Part shown: positions 1-10,925 of the stretch, in pieces
How positions within the stretch are numbered: the first letter of the stretch is position 1
Layout of the letters: each line of letters opens with the position of its first letter
NCBI GenBank assembly: GCA_026686845.1
Contig: JAIVEN010000013.1
Coordinates: 17,752,001 to 17,816,000 of the forward strand
Source: Adenanthera pavonina
Taxonomy: Eukaryota; Streptophyta; Magnoliopsida; Fabales; Fabaceae
Direction: 5' to 3'
Length of the DNA stretch: 64,000 nt
The notes under the pieces: generated by a model
Databases searched by the model: none
Told to the model about the DNA's origin: nothing
What the model saw: the letters and a program-made list of their open reading frames with translations, nothing else
Made by a program: the position numbers and the translations under genes

Positions 1-787
1 CATATTTCATCCAAGACATGGAAGAGAGAGAAGCTCCAAATTAGTGAGAGAAAGTGAGGAAGGAAGAAGAAGAAAGAAGGAAGAGCAAGCTTGAAGACAA
101 CAAATCAAGCTTAAGGTAAGCATCTCCTTCAATTTTAAAGTTTGGTTAGGGTTTTGAAAACATTCTTTCTTCCCTAAGCTCCTCTAAATTTCAGGCAACA
201 AGGATTAGTAGCTAAGGGGTATGTTTTCATGAAGCCAATAGAAAGCATGAAAAGGTTGTTAGAAAAGCATGATCTGCATGAGTCAGAACAAGTTGCAATG
301 AAATCCCTTTCTTTCTCTTTTGTATGTTGTTTTTGGCCTTAAGGGGAAGTAGGGAAGGAGTGGGAGTTTCATGAATCCAATGGTAGAAATGAATTCCTCA
401 TGTCCAAATTAGTAAAAGGAAAGGCAAAGGTTTCATGAACAAATTAAAGATGAAAAATGAGTTTTTAAGGCATATGGTTCAGCCAATGAGGAAGTGGACT
501 TCAGGATTAGAATTTGATGATTCTAATGATTCCAATGAGTTCCTAAGGTTCAAATTAGTCAAGAAACACCAAAGGATGGTTCTTTAATATGTAAAATATG
601 AAAGTTTAGGGTTTAAAGGTTTCTTTAAGAAGTTAGCCATGAAATTGGTTAACTTAGCATGGTTCTATTGATATCTCTAGGCTTGGGAAGATGCAAGGAA
701 GTGATTGGAAAAAGATCCAAGTAAGTGGATTCAAGTTTAAAGAGAAAAGGTTAAAGTCCCCAGGTGGTATTCTTACCTTACTTTTGT
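1..787 (-). mobile_element. Tekay/Del-like LTR fragment (left part)
   Basis: Non-coding. Read on the minus strand, it resembles the block at about 13430-13930 of the LTR that starts at 12382 (a TACC/TCC start, then CACTTACTTGG-like and CTTCCTTGCATC-like stretches). I therefore read it as the distal part of the LTR whose start lies at 10041, split by the copia LTR that follows. The left end is outside the window. The homology is judged by eye and is weak in places. Confidence 0.35.
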
Positions 788-2142
788 TAGGTTTGGCTAG
801 CCACCCAAGAAGGGGGTGAATTGGGTGATACAATATTTTCGCCCTTTTTGAATTACAACCCAATTTCACCAAGTGTGCAGCAAAACAGGGATGAACATAG
901 AGAGTTGAGTGTAGCAATTGAATAGAGAACATGAAGAGCAATACATAACAATTTATATTGGTTCAGTCCAACCACTTGTGAAGCCTCAATACATCTCACA
1001 AGTTTTAGTAGACACTTGTAAAGCCATTTTCTCCACACCCTTACAAGATATGTAAATCTCTTAGTATTTCCCCACACTAAGATTCTACCCCCAAATATAT
1101 AAAAAGAATGTTTACAAAATGAAAACTCTGTTGAAGAGTAGATAATGCATTGAAAGCTCACTCTGTTGAGGTGTGTTTTTTAGACAATGCTGAGATAGAA
1201 AGAATTTACTAATTGTTGCAACATTTTCACATAAACTCTCTTTAGATTGTTACCCATAAGTTCAAATGATGTTCTATTTATAGATTTGTGGTGTAACTAG
1301 ATGTTAGATTAAGGTTTATCCGTTAGAGACATTACCTAATGGTTACTTTGCAAAACTATCCATTCATTGACCACATTTAATGCATCTGACATCTAAAGTT
1401 CGAACTTTGGAGTGTTAACAGACGAATTTTGTAGAGACCATAAGTTAAAGACTTTAATGTTAAACTTTGAAGTTCGTTTGTTCAAAGGTAAAATTTGAAT
1501 TTTCATCTTGACATATATTTCCCATGTTGGAACATACGAATTTTCAAGTTTAAAGTTCTTCTGAAAAGTGTGAACTGTTGTTCCATATTGCTATAGTGCA
1601 TTTAAAATTCAAATTTTGGTGTCCAAAATTCATCTGTTAGTGAGCAACTCAATATGACACAAGTTCTTTTTTTCAAAATTCGAATTTGGATGTGAAAATT
1701 CGTCTATTGGATGTTTCAGAAGTATTTTCACATTCTGGAGATTCGAAATTCGAATTTTGAAAGCTAAAATTTGTCTGTTAGGCTTGAAGTTCGAATTTCA
1801 GAAGCCAAAATTTGTCTATCAATGGCAAGCTCAACATGGCACAAAGCTTCTCTTTGAAATTTGAATTTCAAAGGTCCAAAATTCGTTTATCAGTGGTAGA
1901 ACCTCTATAACTTCAAACTTTACACTGTAGATAATATTGCAGATACTATAACTCTCTCATTTTTAACTCCAAATGGTTGAAAAGCTCTCAATGTCTACTT
2001 TCAAATGAAATAAGTTTCACTTCAAAAACAAATGTATTCTATGAGATATGATCAAAATAATGATAAGATGTCAAAACTGAAAATCCTTATCTTACTACTC
2101 AACTTTAAATGATCATAGCTTTTTCATATGACCTTTATTTTT
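788..2142 (-). mobile_element. Ty1-copia (SIRE-like) LTR, first half
   Basis: The stretch at 800-1400 (GGGGGTGAATTGGGTG, GGTTCAGTCCAACC, then ATTTATAGATTT) parallels the LTR copies at 58526 and 62211, which carry the same kind of CACCCC-type LTR end in minus orientation. From about 1390 it holds a degenerate array of TTCGAATTTT and AAATTCGTCTGT motifs, the signature of this LTR family here. It is interrupted at 2142/2143 by element G1 and resumes at 7625. The exact left border (about 788) is an estimate. Confidence 0.5.
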
Positions 2143-3102
2143 TGATGAAAGACCCAAACGGAACTCGTCCGATTGAACCTCCAATGACTCGGAATGAACC
2201 ACGGATCGTGCTAGAATCAAATAAGGCCACACGAATAGCAAAGAAAGCACGAGGATAGGAAATATGTGAATCTGAAAATTAAGAAGAAAACAATGCACGA
2301 AAATAACAAGAAAATAAGAAAGATATGTTGGTCAATGGGGTAAGACCCTAAGAGAACTCATCTCTTAGAACCCAAGCCTTGGGACGCCACAAAGGAAAAC
2401 CACTCCTTTGATAAGTCTAAGAATTCTCTCAAGAACACAAGGGATACAAGAGAAAAACTCACAAGAAAAGAACATAAGTTCTAAAAATTCATTCTCATTA
2501 ATCTGTCTTTTCCAAAGTACATAGGTGGCTCCTTATATAAATGAATAAGGCAACTAAAACCCTAGGCTAAAATTAAAAACGAAAATTACAATGAAAATAA
2601 ATAAAATAATCAAATCTAATCAATCCTAAAGAGATACCACAATCTAAATGAAAAAGGAAATAAAATATTCCTCAAATCAATCAAAAAGTGGTACCTTTCT
2701 TACTTTAACTAATAGAAAATTCTAGAACCTAAATTTTTAAAATAGGAAATAACCAAAACTTAATCTCCAAGATACAATCTTTGACCAAAAGCCCTTAGTT
2801 CTGCAAATTAAATAAAATAAACGAAAATTCTAAATAAATTAGCTTAAAGAAGATTCCTTTTTAATTGATCACATGAGTGGCATATGATCACTTAAGTAAT
2901 CTTCTCTAATTGGGCTTCTCTTGGCTTGGATCTAAAACTTGTAATTTACAGTTGATGATCACACCTACAAGCTCCTTTTAGGCTACAACTTTAATCAAGT
3001 GAATGGGCTCTAATCCATAGAGCTCTTAGATCACTTCAATGCTTTGATTCCTTACTCTTAACTTTGAACTCTTGGAAGTCATGTTTAACCCTTACTCTAT
3101 CA
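2143..3102 (-). repeat. G1 3' LTR
   Basis: 960 bp, closely matching the copy at 6664-7619. In sense orientation it has a TATATAA-type promoter box (complement of about 2531-2541) and then the two conserved hairpin motifs (complements of 2390-2410 and 2349-2367). The sense start TGATAG directly follows the PPT. No GPMTR-type coding motif is visible in its first 300 bp, unlike LTR families A, C and D. Confidence 0.85.
2349..2410 (-). promoter_or_regulatory. Twin RNA hairpins in G1 LTR
   Basis: In sense orientation, CAAAGGA and TCCTTTG pair around the 7-base loop GTGGTTT (2390-2410). About 20 bases further on, TAAGAGA and TCTCTTA pair around a 5-base loop (2349-2367). The same two hairpins occur in every LTR family of the main group with paired base changes. 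They lie downstream of the TATA-like box, so they should be in the transcript. Confidence 0.6.
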
Positions 3103-4133
3103 TTCCCTCCCTCCTCGAAAGGATTTGTCCTCGAATCTCCATAATCTGCATGGAAAGAAAGGGAACGATTAAAAGCATAAAATAGATAATAATGAGTATA
3201 CTTACCTTTCAGACTTAATTGATGTTTTGTGGCTTTGATCTTCACATAAACTTGGAAGACAATATTCTCCCTTGGTTGCAAATCTGTTTTAAATGTTTCT
3301 CTAAGCTTTTGCAAGCAATCTCCAGGATCATAAATCTTCCAACCATGATTTTGAACAAGGGACTTATTTTCAAGTATTGGTGCACAAAAGCTAGAATCTT
3401 TCTTCATATCATTTTCACCAATCTCCTGCCACAAAGAACTAGACACAAACTTGACACAACTAGACTCAAATGAAACCAAAGGGTTAAGGAAAAGATGAAG
3501 GATGAAATTAGGATGAAATATGACACAAAAAGACTCAAAAGTGACTAAGGTGGTACAATGATCATATGAGAAGAAATCTAGACAGATTTGGATATAATTC
3601 ATTAAATTCAAAATCTGGACAAATTTAACAAATATAAATGATGCGCAATGATAGAATAAATATGGAGATGTAATAACTACAGGGACATATACTAACATAA
3701 AACAAGATGAAGGGAATGAAGTAGAAAGAGAATGGAACATAATAGACTTACATGGATAAGATGGGCCACAATGCCAACAATGGAGCATGAAAACACGTGA
3801 CTTATGAAACACACAAGCAGCAAAGAAAGAAACACATATCTCATGAGACACTAAGTTATCAAATGAACGTGTTATCACATTGGACTCAAGAGAAACTAAG
3901 GTTTCATAACACAAAGAAGGACGAAATAAACTACAAAACTCAGAAACTAAGTAAGAAGGACAAAGAAGATGAAGTGAAGGAACAAAAAAAGAGGGAAGAA
4001 GTTTAGTGAAACTAAGCTTCACCTTACTTTCTCTCAAACAACTCTCAATTATCTTCCAACTCTTATCTTTTTGCTCTCTCTCATTTCTCTTTTCTCTCTT
4101 TTTCTTTCTTTTCTCACTTTTCTTATCACTCAC
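3036..4133 (-). CDS. G1 second reading frame: basic linker plus hydrophobic block of unknown function
   Basis: 365 codons with no ATG start; it begins at GTG where the Gag frame ends, overlapping it by 4 bases. In G3 the same regions form one continuous frame, so this is probably the downstream part of a Gag fusion separated by a frameshift. Order: Lys/Arg-rich linker (residues 1-30); motif IIESCLRES; about 220 residues rich in Ser, Phe, Cys and Leu with several hydrophobic stretches; then a tail with DPGDCLQKLR that resembles the integrase C-terminal motif FEPGDWVWxHLR of elements A and D. The last residues (DSRTNPFEEGGND) are encoded over the PPT, and the frame runs about 22 codons into the LTR. 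I do not recognise the central block. It replaces RT to integrase. Confidence 0.5.
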   Translation of the reverse strand: MSDKKSEKRKKKREKRNEREQKDKSWKIIESCLRESKVKLSFTKLLPSFFVPSLHLLCPSYLVSEFCSLFRPSLCYETLVSLESNVITRSFDNLVSHEICVSFFAACVFHKSRVFMLHCWHCGPSYPCKSIMFHSLSTSFPSSCFMLVYVPVVITSPYLFYHCASFIFVKFVQILNLMNYIQICLDFFSYDHCTTLVTFESFCVIFHPNFILHLFLNPLVSFESSCVKFVSSSLWQEIGENDMKKDSSFCAPILENKSLVQNHGWKIYDPGDCLQKLRETFKTDLQPRENIVFQVYVKIKATKHQLSLKGKYTHYYLFYAFNRSLSFHADYGDSRTNPFEEGGNDRVRVKHDFQEFKVKSKESKH

Positions 4134-5398
4134 TCTTTTGCATTCTTTGCATTTTTCTGGACTTTTCTTCTCTTGCAGCTCTTATTTTTCTCACTCATGC
4201 TTTTCTCTCTTTTATTTGTCCTCTTAAGCTCACTCCTCATTCTCTCACAAATTTCATTCAAATGAATACATGACAATGGTTCAAGGGCTTTTTCCAAAAC
4301 CAAAGAACAGTTTCTAACATGTGTATAATCAACACAATCAAGGTCTCCAATCACCATGTCAATATACTCAATCTCATCAATACAATCATAAGAACCAATT
4401 TCAAAGGGAATCACATCATTAGTGCTGCTAGAAACTAGCATGCTATTTTCCACATAATTATCCATCAAATCATTAACAACATATGAATCATGATTTTCAA
4501 CTAAAGGATGCAAACAATGATAATTTTCCTCATAAGCATAAGCAGCATCATAAAATTCACTTTCTAATAGTGCTACAACATTAGATTCAACTTGCATACT
4601 CGGAGCACCACTAGAATCAAAGCTATCTAATGCAATACTAACAATGTCTAGCTCAATTTTCTTCATTATAGGGTGCAAACATTTAATCTCATCATCACAT
4701 TCAACATTATTTGCAACACTATCCAAATCCAATGACTGATCATAAGAGACATCATCACTAAAAGAGCTTTGAGAGTTAGAAATACCTGTAGTGGATTCTC
4801 TTGTCTCATCATTACTAGCTGAAGCCGCAACTTCTTTATCCACTTGATCAACTTCCATCAAGTAGGCATCACAAGAATCTTGAACCACCAGAACTTGTAC
4901 CTCTTCACAATGTTCAACAACATTCTTAGCTTCGGGAGGGTGTTCATGTAAATGAGATGATGCAAACTTTTTCCTCATGACCGTTTTCATCTTACTCCAT
5001 GTTGCAATAGAAGGCTCTCCTTTAATAGTGCGTCGGCACTCTATCCGTTTCCACCAAGCAGCAACTTTTTTACTAAATCTAAGGTATACACATTGCATCT
5101 TTTCCAGCTCAGAGTAGTTACAATATTCAAATGCTTGATCAACTTTTCTTTCCCATTCCAAGTAAACATCAACATCTTTCTCACCATGGAACAATGGGAT
5201 CTTTGATTTAATATCCTTAAAAGAAGAAATTTGCTTGCCTCTTTTAGGATGGACTTCTTTAATAATTGCTTGATCATGCCTTCTTTGGGATTTGGAGCAA
5301 GACTCCATGCTATCCAATTTAGCATTCAACTCATTCATTTGATCATTGAAAGCTTTCATTAGAGCTTTAAAATGAATTGCACTTTCTTTTCCAACCAT
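4130..5398 (-). CDS. G1 Gag-like protein
   Basis: About 422 residues. The start is placed at the ATG followed by VGKES because all relatives begin at this point just after a (C)AG splice-acceptor-like site; the open frame extends 18 codons further upstream into what is probably intron. Residues 10-35 form a predicted coiled coil (NDQMNELNAKLDSME). Residues 65-160 match the retrotransposon Gag family: KIPLFHGEKDVDVYLEWERK, then AAWWKRIE and MKTVMRKKF. A long acidic region follows, then a Lys/Arg-rich end. There is no CCHC zinc knuckle and no protease motif. In the family, Gag forms the virus-like particle that packages element RNA. Confidence 0.7.
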   Translation of the reverse strand: MVGKESAIHFKALMKAFNDQMNELNAKLDSMESCSKSQRRHDQAIIKEVHPKRGKQISSFKDIKSKIPLFHGEKDVDVYLEWERKVDQAFEYCNYSELEKMQCVYLRFSKKVAAWWKRIECRRTIKGEPSIATWSKMKTVMRKKFASSHLHEHPPEAKNVVEHCEEVQVLVVQDSCDAYLMEVDQVDKEVAASASNDETRESTTGISNSQSSFSDDVSYDQSLDLDSVANNVECDDEIKCLHPIMKKIELDIVSIALDSFDSSGAPSMQVESNVVALLESEFYDAAYAYEENYHCLHPLVENHDSYVVNDLMDNYVENSMLVSSSTNDVIPFEIGSYDCIDEIEYIDMVIGDLDCVDYTHVRNCSLVLEKALEPLSCIHLNEICERMRSELKRTNKREKSMSEKNKSCKRRKVQKNAKNAKE

Positions 5399-6663
5399 AC
5401 TTAGAACTTGAAATGTGAGTAAAAATAAAGAGGAAAGAAATATGGACCTCACAAATCACTCTTTCATGTGTTTCCACTCAAAAAATTTATTAGCACTCGT
5501 GTTTCACACAAAAAGATTGGCTTTTTCAATAATGTAAAACACTCTTGCCTTTTACCACTCAACTTGCTCCATACACTGTTCTTAATCAAATTCTAACAAA
5601 TCAAAAGAAGAAGTATGTATGAAGTGGCAATCACAAAACTAAAGTTCCAAAATTCAAAGTCCTCAAAGAATCAGATTTTAGACCAACAATCAAGAAGGAT
5701 AATGTGCACCAATTTTGATCACTAAGAGCAGGTAATATGGTATTCAAGAAGGGAAAAACGTGCACAAATATTGACCAATAGAAAGTTTATATGTGCAGCA
5801 TGTTTTTATGGAAAGAAAAGGAAGGAAAATGTTGGTGATGAATTTAGGAAAGTGGCATGACAATTATGGAAAGAAAGGAAAGCACAAAATCTGGACAAAA
5901 TCAAGAATAAAGCAAGATAGACATAAGCAACAATTTAGGAAACTAAGAAAGGAAGAAAATGGGAAAATAGAATCAAAGGAGAAAATAGGAAACTAATGAT
6001 TCAGCACAAAGAAAAATTAGGAAAGAAAGGATATGACAAGATTAGGAAACTAGAATCTGAAAAGATTTGGAAAGTGGCAAAAAATCAGAATCTTACCATC
6101 CAAGTTTACGTAATTAGGAAGCTTTTTATGACTTGGAGGCCAAGAACCTCAAAATAGGCAACTTTCTTCAACTTGCATTCCAATCATTCAAAATAGGAAA
6201 CTAAACTGATTGAGAAAGAAATCAATACCCAAGAACAATTCTGACTTTTCTTTTCTTTTTTTTTTTGTTTTTTTTGGGCTGTCACTATTGCTTTTTTTTT
6301 TCTTTTTGCAGCAGCCACTCAAGTTTCTTTTTTGTTCACGAATTTTTCCTTCTTCTTTTTTTTTTTTTCAATTTTCTGGGTAACACTCACACAGGATAGA
6401 ACAGTAATAAAATAAATAAATAAATAAATTTGAATTTTTTTTTTAGTTTTGAGAATTTTATCTGGACAATACAAACAAAAGTAGGAAACAAAGAAGAAAA
6501 GACGAACAAGTCAAAAAAAGGAAGAAACAAGATGGTAAGTCAATAAATTGATGGAAAAGCCACAAAGAAGAACAAGGGATAGATCTGAAACAAGAAAGGG
6601 ATGGACGAAATAGAAAAGAAAGGACAAACCTTGAAGCAAGCAAAGCAAAGCTCTGATACCAAA
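5399..6663 (-). other. G1 leader: PBS, predicted intron and T-rich tract
   Basis: No gene. The PBS is the complement of 6648-6661. Just inside it the sense strand reads TTCAAGGTTTGT, a good 5' splice-donor match, and before the Gag ATG it reads ACATTTCAAG, a possible acceptor. The tract at 6240-6370 is an extreme T run on the plus strand interrupted by GCAGCAGCC. Such A/T-rich tracts with GCTGC words recur in the leaders of A, G3 and G4. Confidence 0.5.
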
Positions 6664-7619
6664 TGATGAAAGACCCAAATGGAACTCGTCTGATTGAACC
6701 TCCAATGACTCGGAATGAACCACGGATTGTGCTAGAATCAAATAAGGCCACACGAATAGCAAAGAAAGCACGAGGATAGGAAATATGTGAATCTGAAAAT
6801 TAAGAAGAAAACAATGCACGAAAATAACAAGAAAATAAGAAAGATATGTTGGTCAATGGGGTAAGACCCTAAGAGAACTTGACTCTTAGAACCCTAGCCT
6901 TGGGACGCTACAAAGGAAAACCACTCCTTTGATAAGTCTAAGAATTCTCTCAAGAACACAAGGGATACAAGAGAAAAACTCATAAGAAAAGAACATAAGT
7001 TCTAAAAATTCATTCTCATTAATCTGTCTTTTCCAAAGTACATAGGTGGCTCCTTATATAAATGAATAAGGCAACTAAAACCCTAGGCTAAAATTAAAAA
7101 CGGAAATTACAATGAAAATAAATAAAATAATCAAATCTAATCAATCCTAAAGAGATACCACAATCTAAATGAAAAAGGAAATAAAATATTCCTCAAATCA
7201 ATCAAAAAGTGGTACCTTTCTTACTTTAACTAATAGAAAATTCTAGAACCTAAATTTTTAAAATAGGAAATAACCAAAACTTAATCTCCAAGATACAATC
7301 TTTGACCAAAAGCCCTTAGTTCTGCAAATTAAATAAAATAAACGAAAATTCTAAATAAATTAGCTTAAAGAAGATTCCTTTTTAATTGATCACATGAGTG
7401 GCACATGATCACTTAAGTAATCTTCTCTAATTGGGCTTCTCTTGGGCTTAGATCTAAAACTTGTAATTTACAGTTGATGATCACACCTACAAGCTCCTTT
7501 TAGGCTACAACTTTAATCAAGTGAATGGGCTCTAATCCATAGAGCTTTTTGGTCACTTCAATGCTTTGATTCCTTACTCTTTGAACTCTTGGAAGTCATG
7601 TTTAACCCTTACTCTATCA
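6664..7619 (-). repeat. G1 5' LTR
   Basis: 956 bp, close match to the 3' LTR, with a TCCTTATATA promoter-like box near 7051-7060 (complement) and the same twin hairpins (complements of 6911-6931 and 6870-6888; the second has one unpaired position here). It is followed on the right by the TSD copy TTTTT at 7620-7624. Confidence 0.85.
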
Positions 7620-8370
7620 TTTTTAGAGAAATAATATTTTTTGAAAATCTTATTAAGTCTAATTTCATATGAAATAAGTTTTGTATCGGAGCCATATGTA
7701 TTTTGAGAAATATCTTAAAAAAATTAATCAATGGTTAAGCTCTAGATTCTTGAAAACCAGATTTTACTATGTTTAAAAGCAATGATGTATTACTTTTATA
7801 ACTAAAACTTCTTGAGCTAGTCAAATGCAATTGTAAATCATTGAGTTTCATTCTAAAGTTTGAATTTTGAAATAAAAATTCGTCTGTCAGAGGAACTAAT
7901 TTTGAACTCTTTTTGCACTTTAATATCAAACGAACTTTGAAATGACATCAGGCGAAGTTTCCATTTTTAACAAATTATACTTGACTCAAAATTTGAATTT
8001 CAACAACCTGAAATTCATCTGTCAAATATAACATCTCTATAACTTCGAATTTCAGTTATCAAAGTTCAAATTTTTAACAAAATACTCAAGCATTAATTTC
8101 AAAATTCGTCAGTCAGTCAGTGTTTTTCAACTTTAATGTATGCTAACATCAAATTTATTTAATCTAACACATTTAAAACATATGGTAACAAGATTAAGTG
8201 ATTTTCAAAGATTAATCCCATCTCAAGACTTAAGTGAAAAAAAATATACCTAGTGGCTAGATCTTCAAATGTTGAGTTCCACTTCCACTTGGTCATTTCC
8301 TTCTTGACATACTCCCTTCTGATCTTGCATTTTTGGAGCATCCTTTCTCTTCTTCTTTCTTGAGTGAGGC
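7620..8370 (-). mobile_element. Ty1-copia (SIRE-like) LTR, second half
   Basis: This continues the LTR interrupted by G1. It carries more copies of the AAATTCGTCTGT/TTTGAATTT motif (about 7850-8120). The right border, near 8370, is uncertain because the flanking Tekay-like LTR is also AT-rich and no clear TSD was found. Confidence 0.4.
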
Positions 8371-10041
8371 ATGATATTGATTTCTATTTCTATATTCCAA
8401 TGCTCACTCTTCTTACTTAAACCATCCTACATTTAATATATTATACTTACAATTCAATTAGTTAGTTTCAGTTTACATATCCAACTTATATTATTTATTG
8501 CAAAAGTACAGTGGATATATATGCATTATAACCATAATTAAATACATGCTAATACACATTTTACTTCTTTAAGGAATATTTTATATGTCAGACACATATG
8601 ATAGATTTGTTCCTTATTACTCTATATTTGTCATCATTAAAACTTATGTTATACTAAACTTTGCAGCTTTTATATTATTGCACAATATTTATACATGTTT
8701 TATGATGTGATAATATTGCCAACTGTTTATTGGATTGGTTGGCTATTTATTTAACTAGGGCTTTGCTTGAGATGCCCTATTTTTAAACTGTTATGCTGCC
8801 AAAATTTATTAGCCAACATGGTATTTTACATGCTTTATGATATAGTGCAATGTTTTCAAATGTTTTTATATGATGTAATGATATATTAGTATTTGCAAGT
8901 ATACTACTGAGATGCCCTCTCTCAACCTCTCAAGTTCTAACCATGCTATGGATATGTGAAGCGATGAAAGAAAAGCTCAAGGAGGAAGGAAATTGATGGA
9001 GCATGAAGTTAATGCTTATGTTATAATAATGTTTTTAATGAAGAAGCATGCTTTATGTATCATGTTATGATCATGTATGAATGATGTATTATGATTCTAT
9101 ATGATGTATAGGGAAGCATGCTAAATGATATTAAGATATGAAATGATATTGAGAATGAGAAGAATATATATATCCCTTATTGACAAATTTATGTTATGTA
9201 AATGTTTAGAAAAAGTTTGCATATGTTATAGTAAGCGAATGAGCCAAAGTATGATTCCTCTAGTTAGAGGATGTGATTTGCTTTATGATAAAATAAATTA
9301 TGTATTTTTTGGCTCAATATAGTATAAGGTATGGCTCATAGAAAGTAAAGGGACAAAACTGGACAGTTTTTGGAAACTATAATTTTTTTGCAAAAACCGT
9401 TAGATTTGAAAGGTTGTATAAAGTTGTACAATACTTCAAAAATGCAGCCAGTTGCATGTGTTATGAGCAATTTTGACACCAGTTTGAATGACATTGGAGC
9501 TATAGAATGAGATATATATGTTTTCCCAAAATTATTCCAGTAAAGGTTACATTATGACCCTTGATGGCTTAGGATGATGCCCTATTTTTCACACATGGAA
9601 AAAATGTACAAGGTAAATATGTTTAGAAGGTAGACATGCAGGACTTTCAAATGATATAAAGAAAGCACAAAAAAATCTTAAGAATGATGAGATATAAATT
9701 TTTAAAATTATAGGTCAGAAACTAGATAGAAACTAGAAGTAGAAAATGAATAGTAAATTTGGATGAATAAACTGTACCAATTGACTCGTCTAATTTCTAG
9801 TTTCATATTTTTCCACGAAGTTCAAGATGTGAATGATTTTTTGAGACTTGAACTATAGTGAAATAATTTTTGTACATTTAGTTATGATGTTTCAAATTTG
9901 TTGCACAATATGATAAATAGTGCACAAAATCATAATTGTACAGTTTTAAGTTTTTCACTGGTTTAAGCTCTCAAGAGCTTCTTTGCTACATTCAAATAAA
10001 GCAGTATTCATGTAAAAAGTGTCTAAAGATGAGGTGTTACA
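8371..10041 (-). mobile_element. Tekay/Del-like LTR (main part)
   Basis: The minus strand starts TGTAACACCTC at 10041, the usual terminus of this LTR group. It then follows the same order as the plus-strand LTR at 12382: an AATTATAACTAG-like block, a GGGCATCTCAGTAGTA block (complement of about 8908-8923, compare GAGATTAAATATTCTCAGTAG at 13165), then AT-rich sequence. It is non-coding; the short open frame at 9125-9322 resembles no known protein. It presumably joins 1-787 across the copia insertion. Confidence 0.5.
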
Positions 10042-10181
10042 TCCTACCTCTATTTATAATGCTAAAAAGGATCTATCACAATTAATGCTCCAAATCCTTA
10101 AAAAATCCATTTTATTATTTTTTTCTTTGGTGAATATTCATATTAGAATTGATTAATTTGTTTTCTTTTTCTCATTATTAC

Positions 10182-10920
10182 TGATGTGGATCCCTTAGAA
10201 ACTTTCCCTAAGTAATCTAGTAAATATAGAGTAGCAGAAAAATTTAATTCAAGAGATTCAAAAGATGATCAATTACAACCCTGAAGGAACTCATCTTTAG
10301 ATCCTTAACTATAATGATGCCCGTAAGGTTGATCATTTCTCACAGTAGGTTGGATGTATTCATGAAAGAACACAAAGATAAGAGGAACAGAGAGAGATAG
10401 AAAATAAGAGAGAGAAAAGGAAGAACTTAGTAAATCCTTATTGAAAACACGCAATAATATTATTCCATTATTCTCTAAAGAAAGTGCATTATATAAAGGC
10501 CTTTATATATATGAAAAACAAGAAAAATATACTCCTAAAGCAACTAGGAGTATTTGGAACTCAAATAATGATATTAGATTTAGAAAATCTAAAAAATATA
10601 TCTAATTATAAAATATGCTAATAATAAAAACAAAAATTCAACGAAAAATAATAAAATTAATATTTTAATCCTAACACTATTAGATAATCTTCTTAAATCT
10701 ACAAAATCTCCTAAATCTAATAATCAAGTTTATCTAATAGAATTTTTTTTATTCTAATTTAAATCTAACCAATGATTTTGGCCTAAGGAAATACAAATTG
10801 AAAGCCAATAAAATAAATAAATAAAAAAATTATCTAAACAAAAAAAATCTAAAAATTCATTGTAAGGGATTATGTGGATAGATCTTAAGGATCTTTGAGA
10901 CGCCTCTTAGAGCTCCATCA
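10182..10920 (-). repeat. Solo LTR of a distinct gypsy family
   Basis: 739 bp beginning TGATG and ending CATCA, flanked by the perfect 5-bp duplication ATTAC (10177-10181 and 10921-10925). No interior sequence is present, so it is a solo LTR. A TATATAAAGGC-type box on the minus strand (complement of about 10500-10512) suggests minus orientation. It lacks the twin hairpins of the main group. Confidence 0.75.
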
Positions 10921-10925
10921 ATTAC

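Larger units (their letters stand above)
2143..7619 (-). mobile_element. G1: complete non-autonomous Ty3/gypsy element
   Basis: Two LTRs (2143-3102 and 6664-7619) bound a 3.56-kb interior. In sense orientation each LTR begins TGATAG and ends TCATCA. The flanking 5 bp are TTTTT on both sides (2138-2142 and 7620-7624), which fits a TSD but is low complexity. A PBS matching initiator tRNA-Met (TGGTATCAGAGCTT, complement of 6648-6661) abuts the 5' LTR, and a PPT (complement of 3103-3117) abuts the 3' LTR. The interior encodes Gag and a second reading frame, but no zinc knuckle, protease, RT, RNase H or integrase. It must rely on enzymes from another element (inference). Confidence 0.85.

Noticed and set aside
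4006..4265. Leu/Ser/Phe-rich plus-strand frames resembling signal peptides or membrane proteins (also 25406-25693 and 36393-36699)
   Set aside because: They are the antisense of the Lys/Glu/Arg-rich linker of the Gag fusion frames; the purine-rich coding strand makes the opposite strand look hydrophobic.
9125..9322. 65-codon frame at 9125-9322
   Set aside because: Lies inside a Tekay-like LTR and resembles nothing.
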